The notes: a model not told the origin generated them from the sequence alone. A DNA stretch of 64,000 nt from Myroides profundi (GCF_000833025.1 NZ_CP010817.1:4000535-4064534), one strand, 5' to 3'; numbered from the stretch's first letter, positions 26,435-35,603 are shown. Numbers and translations are program-made.

Positions 26435-27406
26435 TTAGAAAGCCGAAGCTTTTAGTTGTAAACCTGTTTTTTCGTCTAATCCGAATAGCAGGTTCATGTT
26501 TTGAACAGCTTGACCGCTTGCTCCTTTTAGTAGGTTATCTATCGCACTAGTCACTAATACATCATCTCCGTTCTTCACGATAGACACCAAGCATTTATTC
26601 GTATTTACCACTTGCTTTAGGTCAATCCCCTTTTTGCTTACGTGTGTAAATGGATGCGATGCATAATATGTGCTGTACATCGTATAAAGCTCTTCTTCTG
26701 TCAAAGCCGATTCAAACATCACACTTGCAAAAATCCCTCTCGCAAAATCTCCTCTCTCTGGGATAAACTTAATGTTCTGTACATAGTCAGGTTGTAGTTG
26801 TACAAGGCTTTCTCCTATCTCGCTAAGGTGTTGATGAGTGAAAGCTTTATATACGGATATATTATTCGCTCTCCAACTAAAGTGAGATGTAGTAGATAGA
26901 CTCTGTCCAGCTCCTGTAGACCCTGTCAAAGCATTGATATAAATAGACTCAGGCATCTTAGCTGCATGTGCTAAAGGCAACAAGGCTAACTGTAATGCTG
27001 TAGCAAAACAACCTGGATTAGCTATATAATTCGCTTTCTTTATCTTCTCTTTATTCAACTCTGGCAAGCCGTAAACGAACTCTCCTGCTGTATCTTTTAA
27101 TCTAAAGTCTTGGCTGAGGTCTATAATCTTAATCTCCTTATCAATGTCATTCTCTGCTAAAAATACTTTAGAATCTCCATGCCCCATACACAAAAACAAT
27201 ACATCAATATCCTCCATCAACACATTCGTAAAATGTAAGTCTGTATCTCCGAATAGGTCACTGTGAATCTCATATACTGGCTTACCAGCGCTACTGTTAG
27301 AGTGTACAAAGGTGATCTCTACTGCGGGATGAGGTAAGAGAAGTCTCAACAACTCTCCTCCCGTATAGCCAGCACCTCCAACTATTCCTGCTTTTATTGT
27401 CTGCAT
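26435..27406 (-). CDS. argC: N-acetyl-gamma-glutamyl-phosphate reductase
   Basis: A 323-residue NAD(P)-dependent reductase: GGAGYTGGELLRLLL dinucleotide site at the N-terminus and the active-site Cys in ANPGCFATALQLAL. It reduces N-acylglutamyl phosphate to the semialdehyde. It lies 4 bases after argG. Confidence 0.95.
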   Translation of the reverse strand: MQTIKAGIVGGAGYTGGELLRLLLPHPAVEITFVHSNSSAGKPVYEIHSDLFGDTDLHFTNVLMEDIDVLFLCMGHGDSKVFLAENDIDKEIKIIDLSQDFRLKDTAGEFVYGLPELNKEKIKKANYIANPGCFATALQLALLPLAHAAKMPESIYINALTGSTGAGQSLSTTSHFSWRANNISVYKAFTHQHLSEIGESLVQLQPDYVQNIKFIPERGDFARGIFASVMFESALTEEELYTMYSTYYASHPFTHVSKKGIDLKQVVNTNKCLVSIVKNGDDVLVTSAIDNLLKGASGQAVQNMNLLFGLDEKTGLQLKASAF

Positions 27407-27410
27407 AGTT

Positions 27411-28607
27411 CTATTGGTCTTGGTTATTAACTTTGTGCCAAATCATGACTTGGTTACCAAAGATCTTAGAGAACCCTTTTACATCTTCGCCTGTCCATGC
27501 ATTGTTCATCTCTCCATAGCTACCAAACTTATTAGACATTAGGTCATGCTCTGACTCTATACCTATCACTACAAAACGATGTGGGTGTAACTCTACGATT
27601 ACTTTACCACTTACGGTCTGCTGTGTACTACTCAAGAATGCTTCCATATCTCTCATTACTGGATCATGGAACTGTCCTTCGTGTAGGTAGTTACCATAGA
27701 ATGATGCTAACTGCTCTTTCCAGCTCAATTGCCACTTCGTCAACGTATGTTTCTCTAAAGTGTGGTGTGCTTTCACTAAAATAATAGGCCCTGCTGCTTC
27801 AAAACCAACTCTCCCTTTGATACCAATGATTGTGTCTCCTACGTGGATATCTCTACCGATACCGAATGGTTGAGCTAAGTCTTGTAACTGTTGGATAACC
27901 TCAGTAGGTTTTAGTTGCTTACCATTTAAAGCTACTGGCTCACCCTTCTCAAAAGTAATCTCCACTGTCTCAGGAGTCGCTTTAGTCACTGGTGTAGGCC
28001 ATGCCTCTTCTGGTAAATATAGATTAGAGGTTAGGGTTTCTTTTCCACCTACTGAAGTTCCCCATAAACCTTTATTAATTGAATATTTCGCTTTCTCTGC
28101 ATTGATTTCGACACCGTGTTTTTGTAAGAACTCAATCTCTTCTTCTCTGCTTAATTTTAGATCTCTAATAGGTGTAATAATCTGTATACTAGGCACCAAT
28201 ATATTAAAGATCATATCAAAACGCACTTGGTCATTCCCTGCCCCTGTACTACCGTGAGCAACCGCTTCGGCACCAATCTTCTTAGCGTAATTAGCAATAG
28301 CTGTAGCCTGACATACACGTTCAGCACTTACTGATAATGGATAAGTAGCATTCTTCAATACGTTACCAAAAATCAAGTACTTCACACTGTCATTATAGTA
28401 GTCCTCTGTCTCATCGATAGTCGTGTGAGAAGCAACTCCTAAAGCATACGCTTTCTCTTCGATAGCCTTCACTTCTGCTGCATCAAATCCACCTGTGTTT
28501 ACCACTACAGAGTGTACTTCATACCCTAACTCTTCTTTTAAATAAATTACACAGAAGCTAGTGTCTAATCCTCCGCTAAATGCTAATACAACTTTCTTAT
28601 TATTCAT
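27411..28607 (-). CDS. argG: Argininosuccinate synthase
   Basis: A 398-residue ATP-dependent ligase joining citrulline and aspartate. It has the PP-loop AFSGGLDTS at the N-terminus and conserved HGSTGAGNDQVRF. It is an early gene in the operon, unlike the order in Escherichia coli, and is preceded by the GNAT gene. Confidence 0.95.
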   Translation of the reverse strand: MNNKKVVLAFSGGLDTSFCVIYLKEELGYEVHSVVVNTGGFDAAEVKAIEEKAYALGVASHTTIDETEDYYNDSVKYLIFGNVLKNATYPLSVSAERVCQATAIANYAKKIGAEAVAHGSTGAGNDQVRFDMIFNILVPSIQIITPIRDLKLSREEEIEFLQKHGVEINAEKAKYSINKGLWGTSVGGKETLTSNLYLPEEAWPTPVTKATPETVEITFEKGEPVALNGKQLKPTEVIQQLQDLAQPFGIGRDIHVGDTIIGIKGRVGFEAAGPIILVKAHHTLEKHTLTKWQLSWKEQLASFYGNYLHEGQFHDPVMRDMEAFLSSTQQTVSGKVIVELHPHRFVVIGIESEHDLMSNKFGSYGEMNNAWTGEDVKGFSKIFGNQVMIWHKVNNQDQ

Positions 28608-28625
28608 GATTGATGTGTTTTAAAA

Positions 28626-29306
28626 TTAAAATAGATGTGTTTTTTTGACTGTTTTCTTCAATTGCATTTGCAATCGTTTCAGCAATGAGTACTTTTTCTG
28701 CATATTTTTAAGTCTCTCTTTTGCTTTGGTCTTTTGGTCTATTTTATTCCGAAGCTCTTTTTCTTTATCTTCTGGGTTCCAAAGCATGGCTGTACAAAGA
28801 CAGTTCTTCTTCTCTTTGCTCTGTAAGATTTGGAAGTTTACACAACTCTCACACCCTTTCCAGAACATCTCATCCTGAGTAAGTTCTGAGTAAGGCACAG
28901 GCTCATAGCCTAAATCTGAGTTGATCTTCATAACAGCAAACCCTGTAGTTAGACCGAATATTTTAGCCTTTGGATATTTCTTTCTAGATAATTCAAAAAC
29001 ACATTTTTTAATAGCTTTTGCCAGTCCCTCTTTTCTAAAAACAGGATTAACAATCAGTCCAGAATTGGCTACATAATCACCGTGACTCCAAGTCTCTATG
29101 TAACAAAAACCAGCCCAAGTACCATCAATATGTAGGGCGATAACAGCCTTACCTTCAACCATTTTATTGGCAACGTACTCTGGTTTTCTTCTAGCAATAC
29201 CAGTCCCTCTAGCAAGAGCTGACTGAGCCATTTCTTCACAAATTTGTTCCGCATATCCTACGTGTGTTTCATTCGCAGGAATTACGATAAACTGATTTGA
29301 ATTCAT
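28626..29306 (-). CDS. GNAT acetyltransferase, probable N-acylglutamate synthase of the arginine operon
   Basis: A 226-residue protein with a GNAT fold: NPVFRKEGLAKAIKKCVFE is the acetyl-CoA pyrophosphate-binding segment. The C-terminal part has a cysteine cluster (GCESCVNF, KKNCLC) and a long Lys-rich helix. As first structural gene of the arginine operon, with no argJ or classical argA present, it most likely makes N-acetylglutamate (or the succinyl equivalent). The assignment rests on position more than on motif. The operon's leader region lies directly upstream. Confidence 0.75.
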   Translation of the reverse strand: MNSNQFIVIPANETHVGYAEQICEEMAQSALARGTGIARRKPEYVANKMVEGKAVIALHIDGTWAGFCYIETWSHGDYVANSGLIVNPVFRKEGLAKAIKKCVFELSRKKYPKAKIFGLTTGFAVMKINSDLGYEPVPYSELTQDEMFWKGCESCVNFQILQSKEKKNCLCTAMLWNPEDKEKELRNKIDQKTKAKERLKNMQKKYSLLKRLQMQLKKTVKKTHLF

Positions 29307-29415
29307 TTCAAAACAAGTGATTAAGAATCAAACGAGCCAAGATATTGATACCGAATAGGTACAATCATCCTCAGACTGTCTGAAAAGCATTAAAAATCAA
29401 TGATATATGTACAGA

Positions 29416-29439
29416 TATAATGCCAAAAAAGGCATTATA
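29416..29439 (-). promoter_or_regulatory. Leader hairpin (TATAATGCC-T6-GGCATTATA)
   Basis: A perfect 9-bp stem with a T6 loop, 22 bases past the leader-peptide stop on the minus strand. Just before it is a shorter G/AGGCT-AGCC stem overlapping the stop codon followed by T7 (about 29440-29468), which could act as the attenuator terminator, with the larger hairpin as a competing or second structure. Pairing partners are my inference. Confidence 0.5.
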
Positions 29440-29460
29440 CTAAAAAAAGGCTAAAAAAGA

Positions 29461-29568
29461 TTAAGCCCGGGCGCGAGATGACCGCGATGTAGACAATGAG
29501 AAAACCGCAACAGTTGCTAAGGCAATGTTGTTAGAGATAAAAGTAATATTTAAATCGGTTCTCTTCAT
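29461..29568 (-). CDS. Arginine-operon leader peptide (35 codons)
   Basis: A short frame ATG (29568-29566) to TAA (29463-29461), 35 residues. The end reads SRSSRARA, with Arg at 29, 32 and 34 coded CGG, CGC and CGG, rare codons in this AT-rich genome, where AGA/CGT/CGA prevail. It lies downstream of a plausible promoter and upstream of hairpins, 155 bases before the first structural gene. This is the arrangement of ribosome-mediated attenuation, in which stalling at Arg codons under arginine shortage permits transcription of the operon. No larger gene fits here. Confidence 0.7.
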   Translation of the reverse strand: MKRTDLNITFISNNIALATVAVFSLSTSRSSRARA

Positions 29569-29598
29569 AAGTTTTATAACTGCTTAAATAAGCATGAA

Positions 29599-29630
29599 CA
29601 AAGTTTTCTAATTAAAATTGGATTATGCAA
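29599..29630 (-). promoter_or_regulatory. Putative promoter of the arginine operon
   Basis: On the minus strand, TTG (29630-29628), a 21-base spacer, then AAACTTTG (29606-29599), one mismatch from TAnnTTTG. The spacing is in the flavobacterial range and the leader peptide starts 30 bases further on. Confidence 0.45.
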
Positions 29631-29921
29631 GGTTTTTATTAAAAAAATAAAACATCGCTCAATACCTTATATACTAAGAGTTTGACAGTATTTGAATCAA
29701 AATATTTTTAGTTCATTTTACCTAATAGTTCATTTTGAACGTCATTTCTGCACTCTCCCTTTATTTAAAATAGGATATAAACCACCATTAAAAAGGGTGT
29801 TTTATTCTCTAAATAAACGCTATAAAAACATTGTTTTCACCTCTAATATTGAACTCAATTATCCTATAATAACGGTGATAAAATGGATTAAAAAAGAGGA
29901 ATTATTCTCTCCTTAGACAAT

Positions 29922-29970
29922 AAAAAAAGCCCTATTCAATGTCTCTTATAATAAGACACTGAATAGGGCT
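29922..29970 (-). terminator. Terminator after apt
   Basis: Long stem AGCCCTATTCAGTGTCT... pairing with its complement (one mismatch), followed on the minus strand by seven T's, 22 bases beyond the apt stop. Confidence 0.88.
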
Positions 29971-29991
29971 ATAAGTATGTTTTTTACTGTA

Positions 29992-30504
29992 TTAGTAGCT
30001 AATTAAGCTTTTCACGTCATAATTAGATAACTTATCTCTTCCGTGTAAGAATGATAGTTCCATTAAGAAGTTTACTTGTACTATCTCACCTCCTAAACGC
30101 TCTACAAGCTTACATACAGCCTCTGCTGTACCTCCTGTAGCTAATACGTCATCATGGATTAATACCTTCTCTCCTGGCTTAATCGAATCAGTATGTATCT
30201 CTAGGATATCTGTTCCGTACTCTAATCCATACGCTTCAGATATCGTGTCAAAAGGAAGTTTACCTGGTTTACGCACAGGAATAAATCCTGCTCCAAGCTT
30301 CTCTGCTAACAAAGTAGCAAAAAAGTAACCTCTACTCTCCATCCCTACTACTCTATCAATCTTCTTATCACCTACTAATGCTAATAACTGATTAGTAGCT
30401 TCTACCATAGCTGCATGGTCATTTAATAATGGAGTGATATCTTTAAAACCAATACCTTCCTTCGGAAAATCTTGAATATCTCTAATATAATCTGCTATGT
30501 TCAT
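29992..30504 (-). CDS. apt: Adenine phosphoribosyltransferase
   Basis: A 170-residue purine-salvage enzyme converting adenine and PRPP to AMP. The PRPP loop HDDVLATGGTAEA, GMESRGYFF and FKDITPL motifs are present. I start at ATG 30504 (MNIADYIRDIQDFPKEG); the frame extends two codons further to a TTG that is unlikely to be used. Last gene of a short minus-strand pair with the GT9 gene. Confidence 0.95.
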   Translation of the reverse strand: MNIADYIRDIQDFPKEGIGFKDITPLLNDHAAMVEATNQLLALVGDKKIDRVVGMESRGYFFATLLAEKLGAGFIPVRKPGKLPFDTISEAYGLEYGTDILEIHTDSIKPGEKVLIHDDVLATGGTAEAVCKLVERLGGEIVQVNFLMELSFLHGRDKLSNYDVKSLISY

Positions 30505-30533
30505 AGTCAATATTTTATACTGTAAAAATACAA

Positions 30534-31580
30534 TTATTTATCTGATTTTATTACTTCTATAACCTTGTCACACACTACTTGTGGATCTATTGTATGCATG
30601 GCGTTTTCATACCCTTCTACAATCTTATTTCCATACACAGACGTAGGTAATAATGGATACTGTGACCTATCCGCAGTGATACAATAGTCTGCAGGTTGAT
30701 TAAACGGCGCAAAGCCCGCATAAGGGTGTGTCGCTCCCCACAGAGTCACAACTTTCTTACCAAGCATGGCTGCTATATGTGCATTTCCTGAATCCATTGA
30801 TAGCATTACATCTAAATGCTGTATAAGATTAATCTCTATATCAAACTTCACCTTACCTGCCATCACGATTACATTATAGTTATCGCGTTTTAGCTGATTC
30901 AATAAAGCTATTTCCTTTTCTCCTCCACCAAATAAGAATATAATAGACTTCTCACGTTCTGCTAAGGAGTCTACCACTTGTTGCATCAAGTTAAGAGGAT
31001 ACACTTTCGTATCATACTGTGCGAAAGGAGCAATCCCAATCCATATGGTATCTTTCTCCTTTACATATTGTAATAACTCAGGAGCTAACTCTGGTACAGC
31101 GGGGAATTGAGGATTAGTTAAATCCACTTTAAAACCAAGTTTAGCTAATGTATTCTGATGATTAGAAAACATCGTAGGCAACTGTTTAAAGACTTTGTTC
31201 TCTGCTCGAGTAAGTTCTTTCTTTCCTTCTCTTCCTTTGTCTAATGCGGCAACTTTAGTACCACTTAAACTAAATAAAGTTCTGATAATCTGCGCTCGTA
31301 GTACATTGTGAAAATCAGCAAAATAATCAACCTTAAGCTTCTTTAAGTCACTAAATAATCTTATCAAACCTAAGAATCCTTTGTGTCGTTTCTTTACGTC
31401 AATTGCAAAGAAATCAACCCTGTCTATATCTTTAAAAAAAGGTTTGAAAAAAGGACGAGATACTACAGTCACTCGTACATCTGGATGCTGTGCTACTAAA
31501 GCACGCACTACAGGCACTGTCATAGCGACATCCCCCATAGCAGACAATCTAAATACCAATATATGTTTCAACTGTGCCAC
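30534..31580 (-). CDS. Glycosyltransferase family 9 (heptosyltransferase-like)
   Basis: A 348-residue GT-B enzyme of the GT9/ADP-heptose:LPS heptosyltransferase family: N-terminal ILVFRLSAMGDVAMTVPVVRAL and C-terminal MDSGNAHIAAMLGKKVVTLWGATHP. It adds a sugar, usually heptose, to lipopolysaccharide core. The likely start is GTG at 31580, because an in-frame stop lies three codons upstream and no ATG precedes the conserved N-terminus. It is 29 bases before apt. Confidence 0.88.
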   Translation of the reverse strand: MAQLKHILVFRLSAMGDVAMTVPVVRALVAQHPDVRVTVVSRPFFKPFFKDIDRVDFFAIDVKKRHKGFLGLIRLFSDLKKLKVDYFADFHNVLRAQIIRTLFSLSGTKVAALDKGREGKKELTRAENKVFKQLPTMFSNHQNTLAKLGFKVDLTNPQFPAVPELAPELLQYVKEKDTIWIGIAPFAQYDTKVYPLNLMQQVVDSLAEREKSIIFLFGGGEKEIALLNQLKRDNYNVIVMAGKVKFDIEINLIQHLDVMLSMDSGNAHIAAMLGKKVVTLWGATHPYAGFAPFNQPADYCITADRSQYPLLPTSVYGNKIVEGYENAMHTIDPQVVCDKVIEVIKSDK

Positions 31581-31608
31581 AACTAGTTAAATTAGGTTAT
31601 GAACAAGA

Positions 31609-31630
31609 AAAGCGTGAATACTCACGCTTT
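31609..31630 (-). terminator. Terminator after the DUF4254 gene
   Basis: Perfect 9-bp stem AAAGCGTGA/TCACGCTTT with a 4-base loop, flanked by an A-rich and a T-rich side, 26 bases past the DUF4254 stop and upstream of the GT9 gene. Confidence 0.7.
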
Positions 31631-31655
31631 CTATATTTTTTTATCAAAGATATGA

Positions 31656-32261
31656 TTATTTCTTGTTTTGGTACAATACAGGGTTTAATTCCTCATCATT
31701 GTACATTTTCATTTGCTTGTATACTTTCATATACTTATCTCCGTTAGCGATATCATTTAATAAATCATCGATAGCAGTAGTTAAGTCTTTCTTTTGTTCT
31801 AAAAGTACATCCAATTTAGCTTGACATTTATCTCTGTGATCTTGAGTAGCTTCAGGTCTAGTAGCTTCTTCATTCATGTGATAAATCTTAAGAGATAAGA
31901 TAGATAGTCTGTCAATAGCCCAAGCTGGACTCTCAGAGTTAATCTTAGCAGTTGCTTTTACTTGAACATCTTTGTGTTTTTGTAAGAAATAGCTATCAAT
32001 ATATTCTACCATATCTGTACGCTCTTGATTCGAAGCATCAATTCTTCTTTTCAAAGTTAATGCAGCTACAGGATCGATCTGTGGATCGCGGATAATATCT
32101 TCGAAATGCCATTGAACAGTGTCAATCCAGTTCTTTAAATACAATAAATGTTTAATATCATCTTTTGGATATGGGTTGTTGATTGGCTGGTCAACATTAT
32201 CAAATTTATGATAGTCACGAATACTCTCTTCGAATATTGGAAATGCTAATTCTGAAAACAT
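31656..32261 (-). CDS. DUF4254 domain protein
   Basis: A 201-residue, helix-rich soluble protein with the DUF4254 pattern (LLYLKNWIDTVQWHFEDIIRDP near residues 40-60, and DRLSILSLKIYHM). Function unknown. In Bacteroidota it commonly neighbours a GT9 glycosyltransferase gene, as here, which suggests a link with LPS core synthesis. It has its own TATATTTG promoter box. Confidence 0.85.
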   Translation of the reverse strand: MFSELAFPIFEESIRDYHKFDNVDQPINNPYPKDDIKHLLYLKNWIDTVQWHFEDIIRDPQIDPVAALTLKRRIDASNQERTDMVEYIDSYFLQKHKDVQVKATAKINSESPAWAIDRLSILSLKIYHMNEEATRPEATQDHRDKCQAKLDVLLEQKKDLTTAIDDLLNDIANGDKYMKVYKQMKMYNDEELNPVLYQNKK

Positions 32262-32278
32262 ACTAATTATTTTATTTA

Positions 32279-32286
32279 CAAATATA
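32279..32286 (-). promoter_or_regulatory. Putative -7 promoter box (TATATTTG)
   Basis: TAnnTTTG match 17 bases before the DUF4254 ATG on the minus strand, in the divergent region shared with upp. Confidence 0.5.
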
Positions 32287-32320
32287 GTTTTTATACCTTT
32301 ATCGTACTAATTATACCGAG

Positions 32321-32974
32321 ATGAAAATTCATTATATTTCAGCAGAAAACAGTATCCTAAACCACTTTTTAGCACAACTTAGAGACGTTAATATCCAAAA
32401 AGATAGCATGCGATTTAGAAAAAATATCGAGCGAATCGGAGAGATTATGTCTTATGAGTTAAGTAAGAAGTTACCTTATAAAGATATTGCTGTACAAACT
32501 CCTCTAGGAGTAAAACACACAACATGCATTGAAGACAATGTAGTATTATGTTCTATCCTACGTGCTGGTTTAGCACTACACACAGGATTTATGAACTTCT
32601 TTGACAACGCTGAGAATGGATTCGTATCTGCTTATCGCCGTCATGGAAAACACGGTGAAGCTAGTGAGATCTTAGTTGAGTATCAAGCGGCACCTTCATT
32701 CCAAGACAAAATATTGATCCTTATTGACCCTATGTTAGCTACAGGACAATCTCTAGTAGCCGTAATCAATAAGCTAATGGCTGAAGAAAAGCCAAAAGAA
32801 CTACATATAGCTGTAGTTATCGCTGCTCCTGAAGGAGTACAATACTTAGAAGAAAACCTTCCTGATAATGTAAATCTATGGGTAGCTACTCTAGATGAGA
32901 AATTAGACGATCACAATTATATCGTACCAGGACTTGGTGATGCTGGAGATTTAGCATACGGACATAAACTATAA
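32321..32974 (+). CDS. upp: Uracil phosphoribosyltransferase
   Basis: A 217-residue pyrimidine-salvage enzyme making UMP from uracil and PRPP. The PRPP loop reads DPMLATGQSL, and the C-terminal uracil-binding region GLGDAGDLAYG is intact. Its 3' end overlaps by 6 bases with the end of the converging DUF6427 gene. Confidence 0.95.
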   Translation: MKIHYISAENSILNHFLAQLRDVNIQKDSMRFRKNIERIGEIMSYELSKKLPYKDIAVQTPLGVKHTTCIEDNVVLCSILRAGLALHTGFMNFFDNAENGFVSAYRRHGKHGEASEILVEYQAAPSFQDKILILIDPMLATGQSLVAVINKLMAEEKPKELHIAVVIAAPEGVQYLEENLPDNVNLWVATLDEKLDDHNYIVPGLGDAGDLAYGHKL

Positions 32975-33907
32975 TACTAACTGCATGAAGTAGAAGAATA
33001 CCCCTAGTCCAAATACGCTGTATACTATGGCTTCTCTTCTCCACTTCTGTGGAATATCTTCTATATAATTAGCTCCTAAAACAGCTAATGGGAAGAAAGT
33101 AAATATTAAAGTTCCGTTGTTCTTTTCAGCAGAAATCACATAAATAGCAACGCCTATAAGGAAAGATAATAGTATTTTCTTATAGGTGCTTTGCATATTA
33201 AAAGGCTTCGAAGAAATACTCGCTGCTTGGCTAACAAAGAACAATAAAGCGATAGGTACATAGACTGCCAAAGCTATATTCTGATATACGTTCTCAAAAT
33301 ACATAAAGTCAAAGCTCACTCTGCACTTCTCCCAGAACCAGTCATAATAACTACCGTCTGTGATCACTAAGTACAATTCTAAAAATATAGAAACACAGAA
33401 AAAAGCAATGATTGGAATAAACCAGTTTCTATAATCTTTTGCTCCAAAATAAGTTATCGCAAAGAACAATAGAAGTAAAAATAATACACTCCAAAAGTGA
33501 AATAACCCTGCTACAAAAATCCATAAAGAGGTATCAAACATCTTCTCCTTAGACTGCTTCAATGAATGTAATGAGAATATCCTTCTCAATGCTAACATGA
33601 TAAAGTAGTTGGTTATAATAACCTTACTATGTACTAAAACTGTAGGGAATAGCATTAAAAAAGATACAAATAAAAGAGGTACATAAGCATTGTCCCTTAC
33701 TAATCGATTACGAGTAGCAATAAACTGTGATAAATACATCATCACCATTAGCAAAGCTAGTAAAACAGTTCTTTTACCAAACTCATAAGTAGTCCAAACC
33801 AACTGATCTTGGTCTATAAATAAGTACAAAACACTGATTAATAGAATTAAGATGGTCAGTATAATGTAATTAATTGGTTTTGTTTTACTAAAAATACTTG
33901 CTAACAT
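32969..33907 (-). CDS. DUF6427 family membrane protein
   Basis: A 312-residue protein with about nine or ten TM helices and short loops; no catalytic motif seen. I recognise it as the flavobacterial DUF6427 family, which typically sits between upp and DUF6341/purD, the same order as here. Function unknown. Confidence 0.75.
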   Translation of the reverse strand: MLASIFSKTKPINYIILTILILLISVLYLFIDQDQLVWTTYEFGKRTVLLALLMVMMYLSQFIATRNRLVRDNAYVPLLFVSFLMLFPTVLVHSKVIITNYFIMLALRRIFSLHSLKQSKEKMFDTSLWIFVAGLFHFWSVLFLLLLFFAITYFGAKDYRNWFIPIIAFFCVSIFLELYLVITDGSYYDWFWEKCRVSFDFMYFENVYQNIALAVYVPIALLFFVSQAASISSKPFNMQSTYKKILLSFLIGVAIYVISAEKNNGTLIFTFFPLAVLGANYIEDIPQKWRREAIVYSVFGLGVFFYFMQLVL

Positions 33908-33919
33908 TTATATATTTTA

Positions 33920-33927
33920 TATTTTTG
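33920..33927 (+). promoter_or_regulatory. Putative -7 promoter box (TATTTTTG)
   Basis: TAnnTTTG match 91 bases upstream of the DUF6341 gene; the long AT-rich leader makes the assignment tentative. Confidence 0.35.
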
Positions 33928-34018
33928 TACATATTAAGCCTATACTTCCATTTTATCGGTTGAATAAGTTTAGTAACGGATTAATAAAATAATTTTATTT
34001 AATTTAAAATAAAGTACA

Positions 34019-34249
34019 ATGACTTCATTTTTTCTTGGATTAGGATTCCTTTTTGAAAAAGTTCTATTTATTCCAATGGATCTTTTTGCAAAATTAGAAT
34101 TAACAAATTGGTGGACTGCAAATATTATTACTTGGGCGTTTATCCTTATTACTTGCTACTATTTTGCTTTTTGGTTAAAACAACTAAAAATCTTCAAAGC
34201 AAATAATGAAGATGACCAAGATACTACAGCCCACTCATTTTTAAAATAG
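34019..34249 (+). CDS. DUF6341 family small membrane protein
   Basis: A 76-residue protein with a hydrophobic N-terminal segment, one clear TM helix (WWTANIITWAFILITCYYFAFWL) and a charged acidic tail. It belongs, from memory, to the flavobacterial DUF6341 family adjacent to purD. Function unknown. Its stop codon is part of the terminator hairpin shared with purD. Confidence 0.75.
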   Translation: MTSFFLGLGFLFEKVLFIPMDLFAKLELTNWWTANIITWAFILITCYYFAFWLKQLKIFKANNEDDQDTTAHSFLK

Positions 34250-34272
34250 TTTCGATTTTTACAAATCGAAAC
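34249..34272. terminator. Bidirectional terminator overlapping both stop codons
   Basis: Perfect 10-bp stem GTTTCGATTT/AAATCGAAAC with a 4-base loop between the converging DUF6341 and purD genes; the stem takes in the purD stop and the last base of the DUF6341 stop. Confidence 0.7.
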
Positions 34273-35530
34273 CTATATCTGAACGGTAATAAATCTTATC
34301 GAAATTTAGCTTAGCTATGTTTTGATAAGATTTTTTTAATGCCTCATCGTAACTGTTTCCATAAGATGTAACAGCTAATACACGACCACCATTAGTCACT
34401 ACTTCTCCATCTTTTAGCGCTGTTCCAGCATGGAATACAATAGAATCTGTTACGTCATCTATACCTGTAATTACTTTTCCTTTCTCATAGTCTTCAGGAT
34501 AACCACCCGATACCAACATTACAGTAGTTGCTGTACGCTCATCTAACTCTATCTCAACTGTATCAAGTGTTTCATTAGCCACTGCTTCAAAAAGGTCTAC
34601 TAAATCAGTCTTTACTCTAGGCATCACCACTTCTGTCTCAGGGTCTCCCATACGTACATTATACTCAATCACGAATGGATCATCTCCAACCTTAATCAAT
34701 CCAATGAATACGAAACCTTTAAAGTCTAAGTTGTCTTCTTGTAATCCTCTTACAGTAGGAATAACTACTCTCTCTTCTACTTTCTTTAAAAAGTCATCAG
34801 TAGCAAAAGGAACTGGAGAAACTGCTCCCATACCTCCTGTATTTAACCCTTTATCTCCTTCTCCTATTCTCTTGTAGTCTTTTGCTGTTGGTAATAACTT
34901 ATATGATTTACCATCAGTTAATACAAAACAACTCAATTCTATACCAGACAAAAATTCTTCAATAACTACTTTAGAACTAGCATCACCAAACTTAGCATCT
35001 ACTAACATATTCTCTAACTCTGCCTTAGCTTCATTGATGTCTTCTAAAATAACTACACCTTTTCCTGCTGCTAATCCATCTGCTTTCAATACATAAGGAG
35101 CTTTTACTGTCTCTAAGAACTTCTTCCCTTCTTCTACAGTATCTTTTGTAAATGTAGCATAACCAGCTGTCGGTATATTATGTTTAAATAAAAACTCTTT
35201 AGCGAAGTCTTTACTTCCTTCTAATTGTGCTCCTTTCATTGAAGGGCCAATTACAGGAATATGATTTACTAGATCATCTCCTTTAAAGAAATCTACAATT
35301 CCTTTTACAAGAGGATCTTCAGGTCCTACCACCACCATATCAATCTTATGCTCTAAAACAGTCTTCTTTACTGCTTCAAAATCATTTGGATTGACCGCTA
35401 TATTCTTAGCAATTTTCGCTGTACCAGCATTTCCTGGTGCTACGAATAACTCTTCACATTTAGAACTTTGAAGCATTTTCCAAGCAAGTGCGTGCTCACG
35501 TCCTCCTGAACCTAATAGTAAAATTTTCAT
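34259..35530 (-). CDS. purD: Phosphoribosylamine--glycine ligase
   Basis: A 423-residue ATP-grasp enzyme of purine synthesis (GAR synthetase). Motifs: GSGGREHALAW at the N-terminus, LKADGLAAGKGV, GGMGAVSPVP and EYNVRMGDPETEVVMPR. It is monocistronic, with a TATTTTTG box at 35558-35565. Confidence 0.96.
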   Translation of the reverse strand: MKILLLGSGGREHALAWKMLQSSKCEELFVAPGNAGTAKIAKNIAVNPNDFEAVKKTVLEHKIDMVVVGPEDPLVKGIVDFFKGDDLVNHIPVIGPSMKGAQLEGSKDFAKEFLFKHNIPTAGYATFTKDTVEEGKKFLETVKAPYVLKADGLAAGKGVVILEDINEAKAELENMLVDAKFGDASSKVVIEEFLSGIELSCFVLTDGKSYKLLPTAKDYKRIGEGDKGLNTGGMGAVSPVPFATDDFLKKVEERVVIPTVRGLQEDNLDFKGFVFIGLIKVGDDPFVIEYNVRMGDPETEVVMPRVKTDLVDLFEAVANETLDTVEIELDERTATTVMLVSGGYPEDYEKGKVITGIDDVTDSIVFHAGTALKDGEVVTNGGRVLAVTSYGNSYDEALKKSYQNIAKLNFDKIYYRSDIGFDL

Positions 35531-35557
35531 TAATTGTGTTGTTTGTTATTAAACACC

Positions 35558-35565
35558 AAAAATAA
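35558..35565 (-). promoter_or_regulatory. Putative -7 promoter box of purD (TATTTTTG)
   Basis: TAnnTTTG match on the minus strand, 27 bases before the purD ATG. Confidence 0.5.
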
Positions 35566-35603
35566 ATATAAATAACACAATAACGAAAGTTACTCTAAAG
35601 AAA

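Larger units (their letters stand above)
29307..29991. other. 685-base intergenic region with the arg leader
   Basis: From left to right: the 5' leader of the arginine operon (29307-29600), including the leader peptide and hairpins, its promoter (29599-29630), a featureless AT-rich stretch (about 29640-29915) and the apt terminator (29922-29970). A 74-codon plus-strand frame at 29692-29916 starts with TTG and is probably chance. Confidence 0.65.

Noticed and set aside
29692..29916. 74-codon plus-strand frame upstream of the arginine leader
   Set aside because: Starts with TTG, has no promoter or ribosome site, has AT-rich chance composition (many Ile, Lys, Phe, Asn) and no recognisable motif.
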